32,063 nucleotides of DNA from Candidatus Hydrogenedentota bacterium (GTDB lineage: Bacteria; Hydrogenedentota; Hydrogenedentia; Hydrogenedentales; JAEUWI01). The stretch is from assembly GCA_016182605.1 (NCBI GenBank), contig JACPGE010000049.1, positions 1 through 32,063 on the forward strand. The letters are read 5' to 3'. Below the pieces are notes generated by a model. That model saw only the letters and a list, made by a program, of their open reading frames with translations. It did not search any database and was not told the DNA's origin. Both the position numbers and the translations under genes were made by a program. This document shows positions 6,366 to 13,557 of the stretch, piece after piece (position 1 is the stretch's first letter; each line of letters opens with the position of its first letter).

Positions 6366-7277
6366 TCAGTTCGCCGCCGCGCGCTCCGCCATCACTGCGG
6401 AATGACACAGCCGAATCTCCGCCGCGATGGACTCGGCAAAATCTCCTCGTTGCTTCAGGAAGGCCGGGGTGTTATGGCGCCCCGTGGGCAGCGGGATCAG
6501 CCGGACATTGGGGTAGGAGCGAATGGACTCCGCCGCCCCCGCATCGGCCCATGCGGTGGCGCCGTAAAAGAGCGTGATCCGCGGCTTGTGATCCAATTCG
6601 TGGAAGAGCCGCAACGGGGCGGCAATGTTTGCGTTGCCGACCCATTTAACCATTTGGCGGTAGACCCAGCATGCGCCTATGGTCACCAGCACGAGTTCGA
6701 AATAGGCCCGCGGCTCGGTGAAAAACTTTTTCGCGTCGAAGAAGGTCCGGAAGATGCCGCGCCAGGACGTGTAGCCATCCACGGCGAAGGCGGCGCCAAA
6801 CATGATGATTTGATCCATGCCGCAGCGGGTGCCGAAGTTGAAGGCGGCAAAGGCGCCCATGGAGGAGCCGATGGCAATATTGTACGGCGCGCCAAGTTGC
6901 TCCTTGGTCTCGCGGATGACGTTTTCGTAAAACTCCAGCCCGCCGGGTTTACAGTCGGGCGTGAGATGGAATCCGATTCGGTTAAGATCGCGGACGAAAA
7001 CGAAATTGGCTTCGTAGCCGAGTTCGTTGAGGACTTTTTGGAACTCGAACCGGGCAAGACCGGCGTACAAGACATCGAGGCCGGAGAACGCGAAGATGGT
7101 GACATCGGCCCCGTTGTCCACGATCTTCAGATAGTCATCCCGGGTAACCTGGATGTTCCCCACATTTCCGATATCGAAGGTGCCTTCGGCCTGCATCTGC
7201 CGGGCCAGATCGGGCATGAAGGCGCGCAAACTCACTTGTGTGAGCTTATTCTCGATTTTTTTCCACAAAGCGCCCAT
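6366..7277 (-). CDS. Alpha/beta-hydrolase-like protein
   Basis: A 303-residue protein with an alpha/beta-hydrolase-like core. A strand ending in FAFSGLDVLYAG (62-73) precedes the elbow IAIGSSMGAFAAFNFG (Ser139), and IIMFGAAFAVDGYTSW and the late HN in PTGRHNTPAF provide a plausible base. No signal peptide is seen, so it is probably cytoplasmic or peripheral. The G-x-S-M-G-A-F-A pattern is found in esterases and in proteins loosely tied to surface-polysaccharide loci, so the adjacent glycosyltransferase could be a functional partner. The ATG at 7277 follows AAGAGG by about 10 bases. The glycosyltransferase gene lies 72 bases upstream on the same strand. The substrate is unknown, and some members of such families are not hydrolases. 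Confidence 0.8.
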   Translation of the reverse strand: MGALWKKIENKLTQVSLRAFMPDLARQMQAEGTFDIGNVGNIQVTRDDYLKIVDNGADVTIFAFSGLDVLYAGLARFEFQKVLNELGYEANFVFVRDLNRIGFHLTPDCKPGGLEFYENVIRETKEQLGAPYNIAIGSSMGAFAAFNFGTRCGMDQIIMFGAAFAVDGYTSWRGIFRTFFDAKKFFTEPRAYFELVLVTIGACWVYRQMVKWVGNANIAAPLRLFHELDHKPRITLFYGATAWADAGAAESIRSYPNVRLIPLPTGRHNTPAFLKQRGDFAESIAAEIRLCHSAVMAERAAAN

Positions 7278-7349
7278 ACCCGAAATACCTCTTAATCATT
7301 CCCAACCGCTGTTACCGATGGCAGAACATTGCGCCCAAGTGAATGCGGG

Positions 7350-8072
7350 TTAGCGTTTGGGCTTGTACCAGAATTCGTCCAGCACAGCCTGGTCTTTGAA
7401 GCACGCGCGCAGCAATTTAATCGGATGTCTCAATATGAAGAAATCGCCGAACTCGTCGTATTTCCGTGTGGATACGACAACATGCCCGCGGAAAAGATTC
7501 TTGTAGGTCAGTCCATGCTTGCGGCCTTCGCGCTTGAGCCGCTTGCCAAACTCGTAATCCTCCGCAATCGGCACCGTCTCATCGAAGCCGCCCATCGCCC
7601 GGAAATGCTCTGCACGCGCAAAAAAAACCACCATGGCCACGCGCAACACCAGGCCGCTAATCCAAAGCGGCAGCATGTTGAAGAGGAAGGTTCCCAGGGA
7701 GAGCCGCTCCATCCACACGTTGCCCATGCCGCCGCCCACGAATCGCCCCGAATCCATGACGCGCTTAATCTCCAGAAGGGCGCCGGGCGAAAGCTGGTTG
7801 TCTGCATCGCAAAAAACCAGGATGCCGCCCTGCGCCGCCGCGGCCCCGCCATTGCGCACGGCCGAAATGCACCGGGTCTCCACGGTTACCACGCGCGCGC
7901 CGAGCCGGGTGGCCAGCGCGGCCGTACTGTCGGTGCTCAGATTGTCGGCGACGATGATTTCCACGGGCTCGCCGAGGCGCTTTGCAGCTTCCTGTATCGA
8001 CGCGAGGGTGCGCGGAAGGTATTTTTCTTCGTTGTACGCCGGTACAATGACCGACAGAACCGGATTGCTCAT
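7350..8072 (-). CDS. Family 2 glycosyltransferase
   Basis: A 240-residue GT-A-fold glycosyltransferase that uses a nucleotide sugar. It begins VLSVIVPAYNEEKYLPRTLA, the standard GT2 first strand and helix, followed by VEIIVADNLSTDSTA and the metal/nucleotide motif ILVFCDADNQ (DxD). Later FDETVPIAEDYEFGKRL carries the ED pair expected near the acceptor site. A hydrophobic stretch (FLFNMLPLWISGLVLRVAMVVFF) may attach it to the membrane. I chose the ATG at 8072, with AGGG nine bases upstream, over an in-frame GTG at 8102. It lies upstream of the alpha/beta-hydrolase-like gene and diverges from the propeller gene at 8217. Acceptor unknown. Confidence 0.92.
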   Translation of the reverse strand: MSNPVLSVIVPAYNEEKYLPRTLASIQEAAKRLGEPVEIIVADNLSTDSTAALATRLGARVVTVETRCISAVRNGGAAAAQGGILVFCDADNQLSPGALLEIKRVMDSGRFVGGGMGNVWMERLSLGTFLFNMLPLWISGLVLRVAMVVFFARAEHFRAMGGFDETVPIAEDYEFGKRLKREGRKHGLTYKNLFRGHVVVSTRKYDEFGDFFILRHPIKLLRACFKDQAVLDEFWYKPKR

Positions 8073-8216
8073 GAAAGGGCGCCCTTGCTTGCGTGTGTGC
8101 ACGAGGGGGTATTATACGGTTTGCGGGAGGCGGGATTCCTCCTTGCGGTCCCGGCTGTGTTAAGGTACACCACGGCGTTGAAATCGTTTCATTGGAGAGA
8201 CTTCGGGATACACACC

Positions 8217-11200
8217 ATGAATCGTGCGAAGAACCGCCGGGGTGCGGGCAAACTGATCGGGACTGTGGCTTTGCTTCTCTTGGCCAGCAGTGCCTGGGCT
8301 CAGGAAGTTGTGGCGGAAGCGCCCTTCCGCTTCGAGCGCCTTTGGCCGGCCCTGCAACAACCTTGGTACTTCAACCGGCCCGGCGGCATTGCCGTGGACG
8401 GATTGGGGAATCTCTACGCCGCCGACACCGGGAACCACCGTATCCGCCAGTTCAACCGCAGCGGCCAGTTCATCAACCAGTTTGGATCGCGGGGCGGCGG
8501 GCCGGGCCAGTTTGAATTTCCCCACGGTATGGCCCTGGGTCCGAACCGCTTGCTCTACGTCGCCGACCAGGGGAACCACCGCATCCAGATCTTCACGCTG
8601 AACGGCCGCTTTCTCAGCGAATCGACGGTGCGCCGTGGCGGTACGCCCACGGGAGAAGTGCTGAGCCCGTCGGGTGTGGCGGTGGACCCAGGAGGCAACC
8701 TCTATGTCGTGGATCGCGGCAACCTTATCGTGCAACGGTATGGCGCGGATAGTTCGTTCCTGGAGTATGCCGGCGATGGCGCCAGCAGCCTTCCGCCGGA
8801 GGATCGTTGCTCCGCCACGGAACTGACGCCGTGCGGGTGGGCGCCGGGCATCGCGGTTGATGGCGACGGCCATGTCTTCGTCAGCGACGTGGTGAACCAT
8901 CGAATCCTGCGCCTCAGCGATGCCCTCGAATTCGAGTTTGCCTTCGGTGCCGCGGGCCAGGAGCCCGGCTTTTCCGGCCTGCCATTTGGAGCGCCCTTTG
9001 GTCTCGCCGTGGACGGCCTCAATCAGGTATATGCGGCGGACTTTCTCAACGGACGCATCCATATTTTCACCCAGAACGGTGCGCTCGTCGATTATTTTGG
9101 CGAACCCGGCACCGCGCCCGGGGAGCTGGGAGCCGTCGAAGGGGTGACCGTGGATGATCGGGGCAATGTGTACGTGGCGGACACTTCCAACGATCGCATT
9201 CAGAAGTTCGCCCGAAACCGGCGTTTCCAGTTCCAGATGGGCAGCAGTTCCAACGCTCCAGGGCGCATGACGCTGCCCAACGATGTGGCGCTCGATAATC
9301 TTGGCCGGGTTTTTGTGGCCGACACGGAAAACCATCGCTTTCAGGTCTTCAGTGAAGACGGCCTGTTCATCCGCGCGGTCGGCGAAGAGGGACGGGGCGC
9401 GCCCGGGCTCTTTGTCCGCCCGCAAGGAATTGACGTTGGGCCGGGGGGAAACGTCTACATTGCCGACACGGACAGTTCCGTGGCGGGCTCTCCCCCACGC
9501 TTCCAGATCTTCCAGCCTGATGGCACATTCGTGCGCGAGGTCGAGATACCGGATGTGGCAGGGGATCCGGGTGTGCGGGATGAGACCGTTTTCCCGCAGG
9601 GGATCGCGGTGGACAAGGACGGCAATGTATTTGTCGTACAGGACTCCTTCGTCAACGAGATTATCGAGGGCCAGGACAACACGCCTGTGCGCCACCGTGT
9701 ACAGCGCTTTACGCCCCTGGGAGGCGTGACGGCTTGGGGGCAATTTGGCACGGAAGAAGGTGCGTTCTCCAGTCCCCAGGCCATTGCCGTGGACGATGAC
9801 GGCCATGTGTATGTGGCCGACACGGGCAACAGCCGCATCCAGAAATTCGACAACCTCGGTGTCTTCCTGACGGCTTGGGGGACCTTTGGAGAGGAATCCG
9901 GCGAATTTGACGAGCCCACAGGGATTGCGGTGGATGCCGATGGGATTGTCTATGTCAGCGATAGCAACAACGGCCGCATTCAACGCTTTGTCTCCAGTGA
10001 TGGCCTCAATTACACCTTCCTGGATGTGCTCGGCGGACCCGGCGACTCCCCTGGTCAGTTCGCCTCCCCGGCCGGTATCGCCCTCACTGATGACGGCAAT
10101 GCCTTTGTGGCCGACAGCGGACACAGCCGCATTCAGAAGTTCCGCCCGCGCCTCTCCGCGCCACGCATCAAGGCCATCGTTGTGGCCGGCGGGGACGACC
10201 TGGCGAATAATGCGCTCTTCCCGGCTTCGCGGCTTTGTGCGAATCTCGCCTACCGCGCCCTGCTTCATCAGGGCTTTTTCAAGAATACCCTGCGTTACCT
10301 CAGCGCCGATCCTGGAGTCGACCTGGACAGCAACGGCCGCGCCGACGATATCCTCCCCCTGACTGCCGCGGCGCTGGAACAGGCGATTACCGTGTGGGCC
10401 GCCGACGCTGACAGCGTAATGATCTATCTCACCGGCGTGGGCCTCGATCGGCGCTACCGTCTGAGCGCGTCGGAGCTCCTCACTGCCACCACCCTCGACC
10501 AGTGGATGGACAACCTGGAGGACCAGATTCCCGGCCGCATCGTCTTTCTCTACGATGCCTCGGAATCGGGCAGCTTCCTCCCCATGCTGACCCCGCTCGA
10601 TGGGCGCGCGCGCACGCTTATCTCCAGCACCGGCGCCGAGGAACCCGCCTACTTCCTCAGCGAGGGCACCGTTTCCTTCTCGGCATTCTTCCTCACGGCC
10701 CTCTTCAATGGCGACGGCATCACCAATGCCTATTTATCCGCGCGTGAAGCGATACAGTTCGCCACCGGGTACCAACATCCCATCTTTGACCTGGACGGCG
10801 ATGGCTCGGACAAAATGACCGGTTACAAAGGCGGCTCCGTTGACGACTTGATTGAACAGACCGCCAATTTCAATGAACGGCCAGTCTTGGGCGGCGTGCC
10901 GGAACGGCAGGTGCTGGAAGGGAACCAGATCGAAGCGTCCTTCCTTATTCCCGGTGTGGAGGACGATCAGGGCGAGATATCCCGGGTCTTCGCAGTCATC
11001 ACGCCGCCGGACTTCATCTACAATCCAGCCACCAGCACCGCCGTCACCGGCCTGCCGGTCATCGATTTTCAACCGGGCCTGAGTGGAGATTTCACGGCGT
11101 CGTCCGATCAGTTTGAGACCGCGGGCGAGTATCAGGTTGACCTCTATGCCCTCGACAGCAACCTCAACACCGCTTCCGTGCAGAGCACCTCGGTCACCAA

Positions 11201-11873
11201 GTCGGGGATCCTTGCCACCACCCTCTATTGCACGGTTTACAATAACAGCACTCCCGATCGCACACCCGTTGAGAACGCCGAAGTGCGCCTCGATCCCCTG
11301 GGTCTGGTAGTCACGCTGAATGTAGATGGTATCTACGCGTTTCCTTCGCTGCCCGATGGCAACTACCAGGTTACGGTCACGGCGGCCGGCTACGAAACGC
11401 TGACCAAGAATGTGGTCGTAACTTCCGACAGCATCCTCTCCGTCACTTTTCCATTGACGGCCATTGGTGGTGAAGGCGAAGGCGAAGGCGAAGGTGAAGG
11501 TGAAGGTGAAGGTGAAGGCGAAGGCGAAGGCGAAGGTGAAGGTGAAGGTGAAGGTAACTTGGAGGATATTGCCCAAGATCTCCTGGACCACTTTGACACG
11601 TTGGATAGCGACGCTGACAGCGCGTTATCCTTTTCCGAGGCATCGGCGCAGCCCGGGCTCAGCCGGGCGCAGTTTGATGCGTTGGATGCGGACACGAATG
11701 GCCTGCTCTCGGAATCGGAATTGAACGCGGCACTGCCACCCAAGTCTACCGGGTGCGGTGGCGGCGGCAAAGGCCGGGGACGGAGCGGCGATGGGATAGC
11801 GTGCCTGGCCCTGGTGCTTTGGCTGGCGTTCCATGCGCGCCGTCAACAGACCACGGGAACAGGCCTTCACTAA
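8217..11873 (+). CDS. Secreted NHL-propeller / inactive C13-like peptidase / EF-hand giant protein
   Basis: 1218 residues. A signal peptide (to about 32, ending SSAWAQ) is followed by ten or more NHL repeats (about 36-645; e.g. GIAVDGLGNLYAADTGNHRI), enough for two six-bladed propellers. Residues 648-870 form a caspase-like C13-type domain (YLTG at 737-740, VFLYDASESGSF around 776-787), but the expected catalytic His is Val741 and the expected Cys is Ser782. Then come an Ig/cadherin-like region (887-995), a carboxypeptidase-regulatory-like beta domain (997-1080), 14 Glu-Gly repeats, two EF-hand-like loops (DSDADSALSFSE, DADTNGLLSESE) and a C-terminus with GCGGGG, a hydrophobic helix and ARR, like bacterial C-terminal sorting tails. 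An open frame extends upstream to 7329, but the signal peptide fixes the start at 8217; upstream sequence is antisense to the glycosyltransferase. Probably surface-exposed and calcium-binding. Confidence 0.93.
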   Translation: MNRAKNRRGAGKLIGTVALLLLASSAWAQEVVAEAPFRFERLWPALQQPWYFNRPGGIAVDGLGNLYAADTGNHRIRQFNRSGQFINQFGSRGGGPGQFEFPHGMALGPNRLLYVADQGNHRIQIFTLNGRFLSESTVRRGGTPTGEVLSPSGVAVDPGGNLYVVDRGNLIVQRYGADSSFLEYAGDGASSLPPEDRCSATELTPCGWAPGIAVDGDGHVFVSDVVNHRILRLSDALEFEFAFGAAGQEPGFSGLPFGAPFGLAVDGLNQVYAADFLNGRIHIFTQNGALVDYFGEPGTAPGELGAVEGVTVDDRGNVYVADTSNDRIQKFARNRRFQFQMGSSSNAPGRMTLPNDVALDNLGRVFVADTENHRFQVFSEDGLFIRAVGEEGRGAPGLFVRPQGIDVGPGGNVYIADTDSSVAGSPPRFQIFQPDGTFVREVEIPDVAGDPGVRDETVFPQGIAVDKDGNVFVVQDSFVNEIIEGQDNTPVRHRVQRFTPLGGVTAWGQFGTEEGAFSSPQAIAVDDDGHVYVADTGNSRIQKFDNLGVFLTAWGTFGEESGEFDEPTGIAVDADGIVYVSDSNNGRIQRFVSSDGLNYTFLDVLGGPGDSPGQFASPAGIALTDDGNAFVADSGHSRIQKFRPRLSAPRIKAIVVAGGDDLANNALFPASRLCANLAYRALLHQGFFKNTLRYLSADPGVDLDSNGRADDILPLTAAALEQAITVWAADADSVMIYLTGVGLDRRYRLSASELLTATTLDQWMDNLEDQIPGRIVFLYDASESGSFLPMLTPLDGRARTLISSTGAEEPAYFLSEGTVSFSAFFLTALFNGDGITNAYLSAREAIQFATGYQHPIFDLDGDGSDKMTGYKGGSVDDLIEQTANFNERPVLGGVPERQVLEGNQIEASFLIPGVEDDQGEISRVFAVITPPDFIYNPATSTAVTGLPVIDFQPGLSGDFTASSDQFETAGEYQVDLYALDSNLNTASVQSTSVTKSGILATTLYCTVYNNSTPDRTPVENAEVRLDPLGLVVTLNVDGIYAFPSLPDGNYQVTVTAAGYETLTKNVVVTSDSILSVTFPLTAIGGEGEGEGEGEGEGEGEGEGEGEGEGEGEGNLEDIAQDLLDHFDTLDSDADSALSFSEASAQPGLSRAQFDALDADTNGLLSESELNAALPPKSTGCGGGGKGRGRSGDGIACLALVLWLAFHARRQQTTGTGLH
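11472..11555 (+). repeat. 14 tandem GAAGGY hexamers (Glu-Gly linker)
   Basis: Fourteen in-frame hexamers encode (Glu-Gly)14. The wobble base runs C,C,C,T,T,T,T and then repeats exactly, so 11472-11513 and 11514-11555 are a perfect 42-base tandem duplication. Such arrays change length by slippage or unequal exchange without breaking the frame. Confidence 0.95.
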
Positions 11874-11899
11874 TTCATAGGCCAAGAGGAGTAGCGGCT

Positions 11900-12613
11900 T
11901 TGCAGATTTTGAAGGGTCTGTATCAGGTGGGCGGCGACCTGATGGGCATCACTTGGGATGGCGAAGATGCCGCCTATCGCGACTGTAATTCTTATGTGCT
12001 CGCGTGCCCCGGAGGCTTGCTGCTTTTCGATTGCGGCTGTGGCGGCACGTTGGAGCAGATCTTCGCGAACATGCGCTACTGGGGCCTTGACCCGGAGGAG
12101 ATCAAGGCCTGCATCCTCACGCATCCGCACTTCGATCATGCCGCCGGGGCCCATCTCCTCAAGGCGCGCGGCGTGAAAATCATCGCTCATACGGAAACGG
12201 CGGACGCCATTGCGAGCGGGGATGAGCGCTGCTGCGGCTTTCTCTACCACAAGACCTTCACCGCCTGCACCGCCGATGAAACGGTAGCCGACGGACAACA
12301 CCTGACGGTCCTCGGCCTGGATATCGAGGTCATGCATCTGCCCGGGCACAGCATGGGCTGCACCGCCTACTTCTTCAACCACGAAGGCAGGCGCATTGTG
12401 GTGAGTGGGGACGTCATCGGCACCCTGCTTGCCGGCAATTTCGGATGGAGCGGCTCTTTCGACTATAACAAGCCGGTCTATATTGAGTCGTTGCGCCGTT
12501 TCGCGCAGGTTGATACCGACCTCATGCTTCCGGGGCACGGGATGATCTATTTCCATCAGCCGCGCCGCCGGGTGGAAGACGCCTTCAACGCCGCCCTGAT
12601 GGAGTGGCGGTAG
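11900..12613 (+). CDS. Metallo-beta-lactamase-fold hydrolase
   Basis: A 237-residue protein with the di-metal motif THPHFDHAAG (His75, His77, Asp79, His80), a later HLPGHSMGC supplying the third histidine, VSGD with the bridging aspartate, and LPGHG near the end. The metal site is therefore complete. Members of this superfamily hydrolyse thioesters, lactones, phosphodiesters and other substrates; glyoxalase-II-like or lactonase activity is possible, but the substrate cannot be named. The start is taken as TTG at 11900 because AAGAGGAG ends eight bases upstream and the homology begins there. An in-frame start further upstream would overlap the end of the propeller gene. It lies 26 bases after that gene's stop, suggesting co-transcription. 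Confidence 0.9.
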   Translation: MQILKGLYQVGGDLMGITWDGEDAAYRDCNSYVLACPGGLLLFDCGCGGTLEQIFANMRYWGLDPEEIKACILTHPHFDHAAGAHLLKARGVKIIAHTETADAIASGDERCCGFLYHKTFTACTADETVADGQHLTVLGLDIEVMHLPGHSMGCTAYFFNHEGRRIVVSGDVIGTLLAGNFGWSGSFDYNKPVYIESLRRFAQVDTDLMLPGHGMIYFHQPRRRVEDAFNAALMEWR

Positions 12614-12672
12614 TTTTCATTTTCGATGTGGCCGGAAACCGGCTATACTCGCAAGAGCGAAGGAGAACCCTC

Positions 12673-13128
12673 ATGATCCCGGCAAACCGTATCGTTTCCA
12701 TCACCCTGTGCCAGGCCGCCGCGCTTATGATGGCCGGATTGCTGTGGGGCGTGATCCTGCCCATTGCTCCCCATGCCCGGCTCGGGCTTGGCGCCCATAT
12801 TCAGTTTACGGGCAGTGCGGTCATGCTCGCTGCTGCCGCATTCTGCATTCACCACCTCAAACTGGGGTCGGGCCGCGCCGCACAGCTTATTCTGGCAGGC
12901 ACTCCGTGGCTCATTTGGCCGATGACGTTGTCGGAAGTGGCGAATGCCTGGTGGGGCACGGCCAAGATGCTTCCGGTAACTGCGGCGGAGGCGGGTGTTT
13001 CTGGTGGCACTGCCTGGCAGGAGGCCATCGTTTCCGGGGCGCACATTATTGGCGGCACGGGTCAGATCGCATTCTGGGCGGTCATTCTGGCCGGGGCAGT
13101 GGGGGCCCTTCGCAGCCGTGAATCCTGA
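12673..13128 (+). CDS. Small four-helix membrane protein, HabA/StyC-like
   Basis: 151 residues with four hydrophobic segments (starting near 10, 42, 73 and 120 of the chain). It contains GAHIQFTGSAVMLA in the second helix, LSEVANAWWGTAKMLPV after the third, and GGTAWQEAIVSGAHIIGG before the fourth. The arrangement A-H-x-x-x-x-G in helix 2, W-G-x-x-K/M-M-P, then Q-E-A, reminds me of hydroxylaminobenzene mutase and, more distantly, styrene oxide isomerase, small membrane enzymes that rearrange substrates; StyC-type enzymes use a haem-binding histidine. That comparison is from memory. The ATG at 12673 has AAGGAG eight bases upstream, better than an in-frame ATG at 12604. It follows the metallohydrolase gene by 59 bases. 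Function unproven. Confidence 0.6.
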   Translation: MIPANRIVSITLCQAAALMMAGLLWGVILPIAPHARLGLGAHIQFTGSAVMLAAAAFCIHHLKLGSGRAAQLILAGTPWLIWPMTLSEVANAWWGTAKMLPVTAAEAGVSGGTAWQEAIVSGAHIIGGTGQIAFWAVILAGAVGALRSRES

Positions 13129-13557
13129 TTGTAACAGGAGTAGCAGTCATGGGTGGCGGAGCATTGCATTGGGCATGGGTGGCGCGCTGAGCCCGGATAA
13201 ATCACGGGCTCCAGCCGATGGAGCCATAACTCTCACTCACACTTGTTGTTGCCCAAACCTTGGATCCGGAAATAACAGACAGCCCGTGATTTAGCCTGCC
13301 CAGTGAACGCCAGCATCGACGTTACGCTGAGCACATTTCGCCAAGTCTCAAGAGGAGCGCGTCGCAAGGTATTGTTTTCAAGCAATTTGTTTTCTTCCAC
13401 GGAAAAATGTATGAAGTTGCCAAGTTGCAGTACGGATAAGAGGCGAAAACATGCCGCACCCGCGGCCCATCTTCGGGATGAAGACCGTCCGGAAATTCTT
13501 CGTCCAAAATTTGGTTGGGCTATGCCGCGCCAAACCTTTCGTGCTTAAAACGCCTTC
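13129..13557. other. Gene-free stretch with a dispersed repeat
   Basis: About 430 bases between convergent genes. The left part contains the second composite repeat (13190-13330) and a badly degraded hairpin element after it. From about 13380 to 13557 I see no convincing gene, terminator or repeat. Confidence 0.7.
13190..13375. repeat. Composite dispersed repeat, copy 2, with degraded hairpin element
   Basis: AGCCCGGATAAATCACGGGC starts at 13190, AGCCCGTGATTTAGCCTGCC at 13281 and AGCACATTTC at 13330, exactly the 91- and 49-base spacings of the copy at 5961. The interior 13211-13279 is unrelated to that copy's interior. Beyond 13330, GAGCACATTTCGCC then AAGAGGAGCGCGTCGC aligns only loosely with the hairpin element (intact at 31739). 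Confidence 0.7.

Noticed and set aside
7329-8216. Upstream extension of the propeller reading frame
   Set aside because: It is antisense to a well-supported glycosyltransferase, and the signal peptide begins at 8217.
8160-10268. 702-codon open frame antisense to the propeller gene
   Set aside because: It mirrors the NHL repeats and has no plausible ribosome binding site or recognisable domain; the sense frame has a signal peptide and clear domains.
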